From positions 65,463,654 through 65,527,653 of the forward strand of contig OZ012684.1 in NCBI GenBank assembly GCA_963942565.1: a stretch of DNA of 64,000 nt, written 5' to 3'. Shown here in pieces: positions 1 to 14,205 of this stretch. The DNA comes from Maea johnstoni (Eukaryota; Annelida; Polychaeta; Spionida; Magelonidae). Position 1 is the first letter of the stretch; each line of letters begins with the position of its first letter. Made by a program: the position numbers and the translations under genes. The notes under the pieces were generated by a model. The model saw nothing but the letters and a program-made list of their open reading frames with translations, did not search any database and had not been told where the DNA came from.

Positions 1-2597
1 TATCATCACCACCCTCTGTGGACCTCCTCGGATCACGCTTCATCAATCACAAACATGTGCTAAGCTTGATAACTTCATAGATCCTAAGCCAATGTGTAGC
101 ATCCTAATTACAGAACACTGAACATCACTATCTAGCCTGCTTCAGACTAACTATGCAGACCCTTTGGCCGGCTGGATCTTCTTCTATTAACCTCTAGCAT
201 GGCAAATGGCAAGTGGGGTATTACTACTAAACATAACTCTTACATGATATTGGGGAAAAGAAGTTGAAGTTAAGTGGGTGTTTGTAGATATCTTGTGTAA
301 TTACTATCTATCCCTGCAGATTCATTTTAGGATGGTGAAATGGAATGTGGAATGCAACTCTTTACAATTTACAGCAATTCCAATAAGAACAAGATCATAA
401 GAATATAGACAATGATATGGCCCTTATTCCTGAACCAAATGCTGATATTCTAGGTAAAAAATACCTTATCATTACAGATTTCTTGCGACTGATATGCAAA
501 TCAATGTCAATACGGCTTACCCCAAGATTGATTTCATTGCGAGACATGGACTTCCTGTTTACCAGCTGATTTTGAAAAGTGGCCAGCACCAATCTAGTAG
601 CATTTTTGCTCTGAGCTCAAGTTCAATTTGTTCCCTTGAGCACTTTCCCTGTTAGCAATGATACAATCTATAGGTGAATGGGGAAGTGCAAAGTGCAACC
701 AATGCAGGGCATAAAAAGTTTTTAAGATAAGTAACTACAGATTTGAAGCCAAATTTTAGGATGAATGTAAACTATTGGAAAAGAAAAATTAAATGGAAGA
801 TATGCCCATAGTAGATGCTTTCTATCGCCGGGAAGTGTTATTAAAATATTTTGACTAGGTCAAGCAATTGTCATATTGTCAAAACTAAGCCAATCAAAAA
901 GGCAGTGTGAGTATTAAGAAATAACTATGATACTGACATTGGGCTACTAATATCAAACAATTGTTAAGTCAGGACATACTTAACCAAGGTTAGATTATGT
1001 CCTAATTCAATAGTGCTTGGGTTAATAAGGGCGAACATTAGGGTTCAATTCAATGTCCATGTCCAAACCATAGACAACTAGGATGAGATTGATTATCAAA
1101 ACGCAGTCCACCTAATTGTCTGGACATCAAAAATGTCTACAGCAGAGGATAGAAGCAGGCAAATGAGTATCTGTGAAACGAATCCTAATCAAAACGAAAG
1201 ATATGCCTATTAAACACTTAAGCATCCGATTGAAAAGTGCCACGCCCCATATCCTCAGGCTTTCCACTTAGTTAATCTATTGTTTGGGGACATTTCCAAT
1301 TAAGGACGAGATGTGATTTCCTAGGGTAATGACAGAGACGTTTACAGGGAGTGGCTAAATGGTGGCAGCTGCCATGTCCCATCTTCGTCGCTATTCACCA
1401 GGGTGTAAGTCACGAGAAAGTCGAGCATCGCTTGTGACAGCTAGGAGCACCATGTCTTTGGTGGTAACCGGCACTAGTTATCTACTTAACTGACTTCCCT
1501 GCAACACCGCCTTCTCAAATAGCATTACACATTTAGCTTGCTAATCAAACATCTAGAGCAGGTAATTAATACCCAGGCTGCTGAGGAAAAGCAATTTCAT
1601 CATTATATGCAAATTGAGCTTTTGCCATCATCTCATATTCTACTTAACTCATTTATGCCTGGAGGTCTACTTGACAAGTGTCGCCTGAACCTGTCATACT
1701 TTTGAAAATAACTTTGAAAAACAGCATTAATTTGCAAACTATTTGAAGGCATTAAGTTGTTATGATCAGGGGGAATGACAGTTGATTAATGAGAGTTCAG
1801 AATCGAATGTAGCTAAACACAAATTCGTACTACTAACTTAAAAATACAGACCAACTATTCATACTTCCTTCCTAAGTAGGTCCCAACAAAATGTATGCAA
1901 ATTCCTTAATTTGTGCATTCTTACATATCTGGAACGGGATATCTCATCAAGAAATGTGCTCACTTGTATAATAAAACTGGTTCTAAAACATATTCAACTC
2001 ATATATGTGTAGAAGAATACACCTCTATAGTTTACATCCTTTGAAAATTCAGAATTCCATACAATTAGATAATGGAAATATCATACAAAATGACTTATAC
2101 ATCTTTTACCAAATTACTAATTCCTTTAAACCTCTTTCAACAGTTCCTTTCCTATATACATCGTTCTCCTCATACCCAACATGATTCAAATTATCTAGTG
2201 TTGCATTCAGCAATATCTATTTCAATGCTATGTTGGGGTAGTTACCCTGTTTCGCCCTGTGTCTATATGTAATACACATTCTTTTTAAATAAAATGTTAG
2301 AAGAAATAAAAATTCATCTTTTAAGTTTGTATAATTCTATTTCACCTTTTCATTGCTGGAGATTGACAAAAAATGCAATCAAGTAAGTTCAATCTACAGA
2401 AAAGAATAAATGGCATTGTTAATTGTTTTTGTCATTCCCATGACTGTTCAAGCATTATGACTGATACACCCTGTAATCATTAACAGCCTAATAACAGAAA
2501 CACTGATAAGCTGACAGTATAATCAGTATTCATGACTCTTGTTAGAGAATGCTGAATGTTTGACCTTGTGACCTTCTAATTTCAATTAATGAAAGGG
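1..2597. other. Unique AT-rich non-coding sequence with POU octamers
   Basis: No convincing coding frame is present. Three exact ATGCAAAT octamers occur at 494-501, 1607-1614 and 1895-1902, and a TAATTAAT site lies at about 1563. The part from 1200 to 1640 is less AT-rich and looks like ordinary unique DNA rather than repeat, so it is a weak enhancer candidate. Confidence 0.35.
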
Positions 2598-2817
2598 GTC
2601 TGCCCTGATGGCTGAATGGTCTAAGGTGTTACCACTGACTGTATGCCATCTCTTACCATGTACACAGGGTTGAATACCTGCCAGGGCATGTGAGAAAGGT
2701 GCCAGTGACTTGGGGTTAGACAGCTGTTTCCCCATGTTTTCCAGTTTCCTCCACTACTGGCTAGTCACGATTTAGCCTAAATATGGCAGAAAAAGTGATG
2801 GCAATAACAATTAAAAT
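2598..2817 (+). repeat. tRNA-derived SINE copy
   Basis: The head resembles a tRNA, with an A box-like TGGCTGAATGG and a decayed B box GGTTGAATACC. It is followed by the family body (GTGAGAAAGGTGCCAGTGAC, then a C/T-rich part) and the tail TAGTCACGATTTAGCC plus ATATGGCAGAAAAAGTGATG. Other copies in this window share the same order. Confidence 0.8.
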
Positions 2818-3420
2818 CGTTCACTTTCATGAGTTATTTCTTCTTGGGCCAAGCAATATTGAGATACCACCTCTTTACAATTCAAAACATTGATGTTCTT
2901 GTTATCATGTGTCGCTTTTCTTCAATATTGCTGAAAACCAATAAGGTAGATATACACAATATAAACGATCCCCTCTCTTATGGAACAAACCCACTAAACA
3001 GAAATTCTGGATCTGCTGCTGATAAACAAAATGGAATAAAAAGCACTTATAAAACCCTCAAGAGCTCCTTCAACTACCCAAATGACTATCACATCTGACT
3101 TTTCTATCTGATAGAAAAATGCTTCGGTCTCTAATATGTCATTTCCCATAAACAAGCAATCCATTTCTGCTATCAACCTCTATGCAACATTACCCCCAAA
3201 ACGCAATATTACCTCACTCTAATCATTTTCACTCATCTTTTGTCATGTGCATTATATTTTTCCCTCCCTTTTGGCAAAATTTCATTTTTAAATAGTCGTA
3301 TACGTGACAGACGATCCATTTTCCTGCGGCAGAGCACTATCTAACCCATTTGCTGGGACAGATGATATGTTTGATGGAAAATGACACCATTTCCTGTTTG
3401 ACGAGGCAGCACCCTGGTGA
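2818..3420. other. Unique AT-rich sequence, nothing recognised
   Basis: The stretch between the SINE and the ACATGT-rich array contains only short chance frames. I see no repeat or site of note. Confidence 0.5.
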
Positions 3421-4290
3421 AAATAAACATGTTAAAACATGTTTTAAACATGTTTTAACATGTCTAAAAAAACATGTTTTCCTAGGCATAACATGTTTTA
3501 ACATCAACGTTAAATGGCCAACAAATATTATATTATAACACTATAAAACATGTCTTAGCTAAACATGTAATAATATGTTATGACATGTTTTGAAACATGA
3601 TTGGTAAACATATTAAAACGTGAATTAACATGATATTTGTTGGCCATTTAACGTTGACGTTAAAACATGTTTTCTTTACCATGTTATAACATGGTAAAAC
3701 ATGATATTTGTTGGCCATTTAACGAACACGATAAAACATGTTTTCCCATCAACATGTTATGACATGGTTTAACATGTAATTTGTTGGCCATTTAACGTTG
3801 ACGTTAAAACATGTTTTCCCCTCAACATGTTATGACGTGGTTTAACATGTAATTTGTTGGCCATTTAACGTTGACGTTAAAACATGTTTTCCCCTCAACA
3901 TGTTATGACATGGTTTAACATGTAATTTGTTGGCCATTTAACGTTGACGTTAAAACATGTTTTCCCCTCAACATGTTATGACGTGGTTTAACATGTAATT
4001 TGTTGGCCATTTAACATTGACGTTAAAACATGTTTTCCCCTTAACATGTTATGACATGGTTTAACATGTAATTTGTTGGCCATTTAACAAATGTGTTAAA
4101 ACATGTTTTTCGATACCCTGTTATGACATGAATGACCATGAAATTTGTTGGCTGTATTATGAACATATAAAAACTTGTTTTTCTTATCATGTTAAAATCT
4201 GATTTAACGTTAACTGTTTGGAGGTTTACTGAACATATTATAACATGTTTTTGTACAAGATTAAACATGATCATAATTGCAATAAAGTGT
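3421..4290. repeat. 73-bp tandem array rich in AAACATGTTT
   Basis: The phrase TTGTTGGCCATTTAAC recurs at 3781, 3854, 3927, 4000 and 4073, exactly 73 bp apart. Units are almost identical in the centre and decay outward on both sides. Each carries several ACATGT palindromes, including at least one AAACATGTTT, plus TTAACGTTGACGTTAA. About eleven perfect RRRCWWGYYY decamers occur. Two of them (3435-3444 and 3446-3455) are one base apart. The array may be plain satellite DNA or a regulatory cluster. Confidence 0.9.
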
Positions 4291-6280
4291 TATCTCTTTA
4301 CACAATTTCCTTTAGACAATTAAAATGGAGTGCAATTTGATGACATATTAATTAATTATTAACACAAACTTATGAATTTTAACACATGTGATTATGTTAT
4401 GTTTATTTGTCAGCCGTTTAACCTATTCAAATCTTGACCATACTCATTGACTGACACATATGTGAATATTTTGAAAGCAAAATAATATTTAGAGGAATAT
4501 TTCACTCAAAGTTTTCTTTTGAGTTTTACAAACCCTCTTCAAATATTTCAAAAGTATATTAGAAGTAGTGATTTTCATTATAAGCTGTCAGACTGTATGT
4601 ACATTCCAGATATAAATGAATGTAAAGGACTATTACAATATTAAGAAGCAAATACATTTATATAATTTTAAAGCACTCTAATACATAATAATAATATTCA
4701 TGTTGATGTAGGGATTTTCACAGGTACAGAGGACTTTTAGTGTGAAAGAAGACAATGAATGTGATGTATAACAAGATATAATCAACTGGCCAAACAATGT
4801 TGTGAGTTTGCCTAGGTAAAATAGAAAATCAGCTAAACCACTACTGAAGAGTTTGTGAACCCCATTAATGTAACATTCCCATAAGACATTAAATTTCGTT
4901 TTTGTTTTTTGTTTGGTAGGCAAGCAAATATATAGCATAGCTAACTTATAAATGTTTGGCACCCTACAAGATGTGGTACTAATATTGAATATTTTTCTCT
5001 ACTTTTTAAGGCTCAAAGGCATTGTCATTTCATGTGCCCCATTCTTCTAAAATACTGAGAAATTTTGGATATAAAAATGTTAATACTATTCTCTAATATT
5101 TCACTAGTACAACTTATATTCCATTGAAGCTAAATAAAGTGCAGAAACTCATAAAATAATCACCTCTTTAGAGAACAACTTTTGCCCTTCTGCAAGTCTG
5201 CTCTTTCAAGATGTCTGCTGCTAAAGTGAATTTTTTCCCGCTCAATTTTTCATGTAGCCACACCTCCAGCAGGCACCTGTTGTTTTTGTTTAAGGGCAAA
5301 ATATTGGACCTTTGTCCAATGAGATAGCGTTATGCCTGCATGTTGATATTTTTGTTTATAAACAACCTAGTTTGATTGGCGCATTGATTAGGCACATTGA
5401 CAATATGTTTATACTAGATGACCTGGCTTGTAGACAAAACAAAACCTCAGAATGACTGTGTGCTGCAAGGAATTGTTATGATGTTCATTTCTTGGCATAC
5501 ATCTAGTTAATACCACTAGGTATATATTCTTCTCATGGAAGGTGAGAAAGACAAAATAAGCTTGAAGGTGCATGTTTCAAAGGATTGGCCATTGAGCATT
5601 CATCTGCAAAAGGAATGGGCTACAACTTACATGAACATGTGATCAGAGTAAGTGGATCAAAGAGGGTATCAGAGGATATCATTTCAGCCAACTTGTTAGA
5701 CAAAGTATCTTATTATATTGACAACACTTGGTAGTTAGTGGTGCTAGTAAGCACTTTGTTCATACAGGTGATATATTAAGAGCTGAACATCCAAATTCAA
5801 CCAAATCTGGTATACAAATAGTTTTATATGCTTTTTCCCTATAAGAAATAGCCCAAAAGGCAAACCATACTCACTGAAAAAGCTAACAGAAGATTAACCA
5901 AAGGTTAGGTTTTTTTCTCAAGACTAGTATACAACACTGGAACTCTATTTTGGGGACATTGATGTTAACCATCTTAAGCCAAAATACCAAGCATACATTC
6001 ATATTTAGAATTACTAAAACTTCAGACTTCTGTAAAAAACAAATTACTTCTGGGAAAGTTTCTTTATTGTTTCATTGAAAGTGGGTGATGTTTTTAGCAA
6101 CTGGATTTCAAATTCCATAAAGATTATAATGTGTTCTAACTCTAATTGTTAAACCTTATAAGTTAACAAGAAAATATAAGTGTATGGTACCAATGATAAC
6201 TGGCAATTCAAAGTTAAAGGTATCTTCAATAGTTACACATGTTTGACAATTAATCTGTAAATAAATGCTTTTTGCCCCGA
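4291..6280. other. Unique AT-rich sequence, nothing recognised
   Basis: No frame, RNA gene or repeat could be supported in this stretch between the two ACATGT-rich arrays. Confidence 0.5.
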
Positions 6281-6840
6281 GATGATTTTCTCTAAAACAT
6301 GTTAAAACATGAAAACCCATACCTTACAGGCTATGTTAAACCATGTTTTATCACATTTGAACAGGACACATTGGAAAACACAGTTACTCATGTGAATGTT
6401 ATAAACGTATAAGATGTTATGACATGTTTTACATGGTGATGTTTCCAAACGTGTTATATCACGTTAAAACACGTTTGTCCAGAGAAGATTTTCTCTGAAA
6501 CACGTTAAAACATGAAAGAGATACCTTACAGACTATGTTAAAACATGTTTTATCACATTTGAACAGGACACATTGGAAAACATAGTTAATCATGTGTGAA
6601 TGTCATAGACATATATTAACATGTTATGACATGTTTTACATGTTGATATTTTCAAATGTGTTATATCATGTTAAAACATGAGTCAAAACACATGTCTTAC
6701 CATGATATAACATGTTATGTTTAGCGCCAATTGCAAAACGTTGGGCAACATGTTTTCACATGTTGTGAACATAGGATTGATTCACAGGTTTTGGTAGGAA
6801 AACATGTTAAAACATGTGGAAACATGTTAAACCGTGATGA
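6281..6840. repeat. 203-bp ACATGT-rich tandem duplication
   Basis: GATTTTCTCT followed by the AAACATGTTAAAACATG type starts at 6284 and again at 6487. TCACATTTGAACAGGACACA follows in both copies (6351 and 6553), so the period is about 203 bp. The second copy runs into further ACATGT-rich sequence up to about 6840. It shares its core palindrome with the 73-bp array but not the TTGTTGGCC part. Confidence 0.8.
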
Positions 6841-8467
6841 CACGGGTTACATTTCACCAAGGCATTGCTCAGCATCCTGGCGTTTGGATTTTGTTAAAAA
6901 TCTATGTATAGAAAAACTAATATAGAGTGCCATAAATTAATTCTAGGTATCAATCTCGCCTCGCCATCTGATCCAGATTAATATTTGAGAGGGAGTGACA
7001 CGCGCATGCCACATAGAGCAAGGTAATCATGCGGCACGTCAGTGGGCTGAGATCAAGTGCAGCACCGCTGATATGCATACTTAATAACACTCACACACAA
7101 ACACTGCTTCCTTTTCACCACAATACAGGCAGACAATTCACACTGGCAATTTAATGTAGAAATCATTGTGTGTGTGTGACTTCCAGGTGCTATTATATGA
7201 TAGGCGAACAGGATAATTCTTGGAGGGCTGATTGTCATGTGTTTTATTTCTTGCCCAAGCTACACTACGTTAATTGCTATTTCTAACATAACCCATTCAT
7301 TTCTGGACAACTTCTTAAAAAGACCGAGACTATAACTTCTAATCTAACATCAATCCACAAAATATTTGGAGGAGCTCAGAGTTGTTGGTTTGGTTTTGAT
7401 CAGAGTGACTTCTCTTGTATCTTTCTCAAATGTTTTAGCTATACAAAGATTATTAAATCAGGCAGGTTGTTTTTTGGCAACTACATGCTTATCTCAGCTT
7501 CAAAACCCAGTTTGAGAATCTATTCAAGGAAGGGAGAATGCTTTTTTTTAAAGATTTAAATAGTAAGAAATGGAAAGTTTCAAACAGAAAACATGATACA
7601 AATAGAAAATTTATTTTGAAAAACATCTCACTATATATAGCACAATGACTTTCACAAAGATTTTTTGATAGAAAAGAAGAAAAAAAATTGAATGCCCTAT
7701 ATCCATGACCCCCCTTCCTAAAGGCAGTTTCTCTATTGAAAATAGGTCAGTTTATCACTTAGAAAATCATTTTTCCATTTTCTATTTCAATTTGAAAATT
7801 GGAGATTAACTTCATAAACCCAGAAAATCTAAGATAATTTCTAAAATTTTACATTTGAAAATAAGAATGAAAATTGAATTTTTAGGCAAATTTCCGATTA
7901 TCATTATGATTGTGAAAGAGACTATAGAAAAGTGAATTATATCAATAGCATTACACTGACCACAATAGCTGATATAAGTGAGGTATATCCTACATGCAGC
8001 TGTCTTGGTCAGCGGCCAAGGCGGCTTGTAGCATGAGTGCCATTTATTAGCCAGACCGCCTCCCCACAATGGCTGAAGCCTGCAGCAGCTAGAATAATGC
8101 GCTCTAATGATGCCGGACAGTCCCAGTAATCAATAGCAAAATCACTTAAATCACAGCAAATTGCAATGTCTATGCTGATGGCTTGACAATGAGTGTGTTA
8201 ATGTGGCAATTCTGGCGCCTCCTTCTTAACTAACATTAATAACGGCAGAGTGGGCTAGTTAATGACCTTGCTTAGTCACCGTCTAGATAGACATGGTCAG
8301 GAAGAGTGGGATTATCATGTAGTCATCTTGAACCTTATATCCATCCAAAAAATATTGCAATGATGTACACTACTTGCATAATATTGATGCAAAATGTCTA
8401 GTGCGTCCTAATTTTTAAAATGAATATTGAAATAAACATTTCAAATTTTTTGCTAGACATTGACATT
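6841..8467. other. Unique sequence with two less AT-rich islands
   Basis: The islands near 6950-7240 and 7960-8300 stand out as less AT-rich and non-repetitive; the rest is AT-rich. No gene is seen. Confidence 0.4.
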
Positions 8468-8653
8468 TTAACCCTTTCATGCCTGAAGATCTCCCTGACA
8501 AGAGTTGTCTGGACCATAGATACTTATGAAAATAGCTTTGGAATTAATAATAAATTCAAAAAATATTTGAAGGAGAGTTGTGAGTTGGATTTTGATCAAC
8601 ATTTCATTTTCAAATATTTTTTTTAATTCCTATTGCGAACGAGAATGGGTTAA
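8468..8653. mobile_element. TTAA-flanked MITE, family A (piggyBac-like)
   Basis: It starts TTAACCCTTTCATGCC and ends GAATGGGTTAA, giving inverted ends inside TTAA. The centre has the family hairpin of ATTTGAAGGAGAGTTG and its degenerate complement. No coding frame is present. Confidence 0.7.
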
Positions 8654-8745
8654 GTAATTCTTGGGAAAAATATTTTGGAGCTCTAACTTACGATTTTTCA
8701 AGAGTTTAGGCATCTAAATGATTCCAAGACACCCTGCTGACTAAT
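8654..8745. mobile_element. Fragment of TTAGCCAG-ended MITE, family C
   Basis: The last part (GGCATCTAAATG, then GACACCCTGCTGACTAA) matches the right end of the longer family C copies at 34379 and 48456. The left end is missing or decayed. Confidence 0.45.
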
Positions 8746-10290
8746 GAACATATATTAAAGTATTGTACAAACCCCACTAAAATAATTGTCGTACAAAAAG
8801 CCTTTTTTAATGGTCTGGTAACATTTTTGAAGTGGAAGGAAATGAAGAAAAGGTCAATGGAATGTACAATATAAAATGCATGTTCCTGAATGTTGCAAAT
8901 GTCAGTTTAAAAGTTAAAATATGTCTGATTGTTCTACCCTGCAATATTTGCAATGTTGTTGGTTACCAAATGACCTTTGACCTAAATATCTCATAACATA
9001 GTTATGAACTCTTATGTACTCACTGGCACACAGCATATTTGTCCGGGAGACATTAAACATGCATGCCTTAGAAATACCTCTAGTAATATTGGAAACTAAG
9101 CAATTCGCAGTATATCATGAATGAAGTACTGACAGACTACAAGAAATATTTGCCATCAAAACATTTTATCACCACACCTTGACCACTGATACAGGTATTA
9201 GTGAGTGACATTTACAATGAAATAATTTGTGCATGTACTTACAAAGACCCCATGTATTTTGGTATGTATTAATTGACCTGATACAATCTTCTTTAATTGT
9301 GAGCAACTGCCCACAAAACCATACACAATAGCACCACAAAATCTGTTGATCAACTATATATCAACCACTGTGGCAATATTCCCACTGACCACCAGCATTA
9401 AGTATTTGGATATAAATCAAATAATTTAATCAAAAGGAAATGTATAGATCCACAAATACTCCACAAGTACTGCTACTGCCATGAAATATTAATCCCTTAG
9501 ATACATGGACTTGTTGCAAAAAACTGTTAAGATGTTTTTTTTATGAACTTCATTGAAATCTGAAATGGTAACTATCTTGATACTTGATTGTAAAACATTG
9601 CGACAACCCCGCCAAATCATTCATTACACTAGTTCTTGAAAAGTAAATATCTTTGCAAGCAAGCCATCTCGTACAACTCCCAAGTAAACGCTAGTCCTGC
9701 TGTGCCATCACAGATAGACCTACTGCCTGCTTGGAGTCAGTCGGAGCAGAAATCTTCCTTGGCGCTCGTTCCGCCCCCTAGGCTAGAGGAAACCAAAACC
9801 AACTCCCGGTCCTCCTGGGATGGCATCGGGCTCATGCAGCTTTCATAAGCTTTTTTTCAGTCGGAGAAATCAATTTTAATTACCCACTAGTGGTTTCAAT
9901 TACTGGCATCAAATGCTGAGAAATACTGGTAATAAAAGACACTGGAGGAGATAAAAATGGCAGAGGAATGGCAATTTTGCGGCGGCCGCGGCGGTGGCTG
10001 GGAGTATGAATGGCCTGGTGACGGTACAGCTGCTACACGGGTGGCGGAGGGGCCCTGTGTTAAGTGTGTGAGTGACTGCGTAAGCATACAGCTTATTACC
10101 ACAAAGTGAGAATTGATCAGAATATACTAGATTTATTCCACTGTTGTGTGGCAGGACTAGCGATGTGCTAGAATACTGAGTAGGGGGGTGGGGCTTCTGA
10201 GCACTGATACAGGCAACAGGGCACAAGGTAATAGAAGGCTAAATACATGGAAGCTAAGCAACACAAAAAGAGAATCACATGTTTATTCAA
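8746..10290. other. Unique sequence, nothing recognised
   Basis: Mostly AT-rich. A GC-richer island at about 9640-10180 includes a GC-rich GGCGGCCGCGGCGG stretch near 9980 and could be a regulatory or CpG-bearing segment. Frames there are short and unconvincing. Confidence 0.4.
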
Positions 10291-10515
10291 AGTTGATGTA
10301 TTTTATTTACAGTAAAGCATTTGAGATTGAAAATCTTTTTCTGTCTATAAATTTTTTTATAACTATAAAATAAGGGTCTATAGAAGTTAGTCCTATACTT
10401 TACCAATATTTGTAATTGTAACAAATGTAATTGACTTTATTATATACAGTAAAGCATGTGACATTAATAATAATTTTCTGTCCAAAGAAGCGAGTCCTAT
10501 ACTTGACCAAATTAC
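10291..10515. repeat. Diverged tandem duplication, about 140 bp period
   Basis: ACAGTAAAGCAT and AGTCCTATACTT each occur twice in the same order, near 10309/10390 and 10447/10493, with AT-rich sequence between. Two old copies are supported. Confidence 0.6.
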
Positions 10516-10994
10516 TAAGTGAAACTTAGAATATTTACAAAGGAATTTGCAGGATTTTTCGAGGAACTTCCTAGGATTTTCTGGGAAGTCTCTGGTACAT
10601 TCGGTAAGGGATGGGAGTTATCATTCTTTAGAACACACAATTTCACATAAGGATTTGATTTCAAACTTCAGTGATTTCACATCTAATTTGTAAGCTAGCT
10701 TGATCTATTGTAGTTGTTTAATTAACTTTGGCTTCATAATCCACACAATTGCCTCTGAAAACTCTAAATAAAAGCATGTGTAATACTACTCATCTAAAAC
10801 CAGCTCATTTGACTATTTGAAGGTACAATTTATTCCTTACAGGATCATTATATATCTGTCAGCCAAATTCGATCACTGACATTACTTAGTTATCATGATT
10901 AATCTATCTATGGCTCAGACCTTGCCTAGATTCAGTCCAAATGTTGAACATTTTCACACACACATATATATATGTATATGAGACATTAAAAGGG
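10516..10994. other. Unique AT-rich sequence
   Basis: Nothing recognised apart from a short CA/TA microsatellite near 10955-10980. Confidence 0.5.
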
Positions 10995-11452
10995 TTAAAC
11001 CTTTAAGGTAGTACCAGCTCAATTTCTGTGTGTTTGACAGGCCTGACAAAAAACATGGAGGCTGCCATGTGGTATTAAATGAAGTTATCGAACATGGCAG
11101 CCTCCCCCACGCTACTCAAATTCTAGACACAAAACATGCATCAAAATCTGAAGGGGGTCCATATTATTGAAGTTAAAAACATTTTACATCCAGATTGCAC
11201 ATTTTCCGTAAATGAACAGAACAATCAAAACACTTTTATTCTATCTCCTCATCTCTAGACTTGAGTTCAATTACGATGGAAAACCACAGAACCAACCATG
11301 TGATAGCAAGTATTGCAAACATATTGCAACAAACACAATTCGGTGTCTGGGAGCAAGTATCCTATACAGCACAGTGAGAATTAATTGTAAATTAGTCTAA
11401 AAAGGCTTGGTGGCATATTCTTAGGAATATTCCATGTACCTAAAGAGTTAAA
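10995..11452. mobile_element. Possible TTAA-flanked MITE, family E
   Basis: The left end reads TTAAACCTTTAAGGTA and the right end, reversed, reads TTTAACTCTTTAGGTACA. Inside lies a hairpin formed by CATGGAGGCTGCCATGT and ACATGGCAGCCTCC (about 11053-11108). I see only one copy, so the boundaries are less sure than for families A and B. Confidence 0.45.
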
Positions 11453-11717
11453 CTTTTATTCCCACCTACAATACTCAGTTTCGCAATAGTAACACAGAAT
11501 CTGATTGAAATAATAAAGCATCCAAAGGAACCTCCTGGGAGGGCCATGACATGATTATTTTATCCATATATAGATCCACATACCATTCTCAACACCCATT
11601 GGGATTAATATTGACATGTAGAGCAGTTTTTCTTCAAAGGTTATTCCTGCCCCTCTGTGGCAGAAAACATTTCCCACCTACAATCCTCAGTTTAGCAATA
11701 GATACACAAAACCAGGC
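11453..11717. repeat. Duplicated segment, about 212 bp apart
   Basis: CCCACCTACAATACTCAGTT near 11461 is repeated as CCCACCTACAATCCTCAGTT near 11674, followed in both by a similar GCAATAG..ACACA string. The two TTAA MITEs on either side may have been added around this duplication. Confidence 0.55.
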
Positions 11718-11907
11718 TTAACCTTTCCAATGCTGAGGTTACTTTCATCCAAAGCACAATTACACGGACATTTTTAAATCCATCTAAACCCTATCATGTT
11801 GGTATTCATTAGATAGCTTTCGTTGAATACTCTCAGATGTCCCAGGGTTTCAGTCATTTTTGCACTATTTTGTATTGGCAAGATTGGCCACCAACAGCAA
11901 GTGTTAA
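11718..11907. mobile_element. TTAA-flanked MITE, family B
   Basis: It begins TTAACCTTTCCAATGCTGAGG, contains the family phrases TTTCATCCAAAGCACA, CATGTTGGTATTCATT and CCCAGGGTTTCAGT, and ends at the TTAA at 11904. The other copies are at 14206, 23844, 42160 and 54643. Confidence 0.75.
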
Positions 11908-12224
11908 AGGATTGCACCCAACGAGACCTCTCTCAGGGAGGGCCATGACAAACAGCTCGCTGTTTACACCATGTTTTCCCCTACAGGCTCATGTCACTAC
12001 CACACTCGCCATGCCAGGAAAGGTTATGTGAATGATGCTCTGGCTTTTAATCCATCTAGTACGTGTATTAGAGCTTAAAGATTTGCACCCCATGAGACCT
12101 TTCTTAGGGAAGGCCATGACAAACAGCTGGCTGTTTACACCATGTTCTCCCCTACAGGCTCATGTCACTACCACACTCGCCATGCCAGGAAAGGTTGTGA
12201 GAATGATGCTCTGGCTTTTAACAG
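11908..12224. repeat. 171-bp tandem duplication
   Basis: About 140 bp, from TGCACCC and GAGACC through GGCTCATGTCACTACCACAC to GATGCTCTGGCTTTTAA, occurs twice with a constant 171-bp offset (for example 12011 and 12182) and few differences. The open frames across it are by-products of the duplication. Confidence 0.85.
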
Positions 12225-12291
12225 GGCCCAGGGCAAAGGAGTGAAATGGAAAGTTAGGAGATATACCCTGTTCGCAAATCATATATTGCGC

Positions 12292-12495
12292 TTAATCCAT
12301 TAATGCTCACAGCAGCCAAAAGCAGCAAAACTCTTTCGATAAAATCTTTCACATGAAACCAAAGGTGGGAAAATATTTGGAAAAATTTAGATAATTATTG
12401 CTACCAACAACTCTCCTTCAAATATTTTGTAAAAAGTAGTTGGAAGCCAAGATGTTTTAGGTCTATCCCGGCATTGCTGGGATACACATAGTTAA
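12292..12495. mobile_element. TTAA-flanked MITE, family A
   Basis: It begins TTAATCCATTAATGCTCACA with GCAGCCAAAAGCAGC following, carries the family core AACTCTCCTTCAAATATTTT, and runs to a TTAA at 12492. The right terminal repeat is decayed. Confidence 0.65.

Positions 12496-14205
<1,710 letters not shown>

Noticed and set aside
3421-4290. CRISPR-like regular repeats
   Set aside because: The 73-bp units are contiguous without unique spacers, and the setting is a eukaryotic intron. The same holds for 28631-31080.
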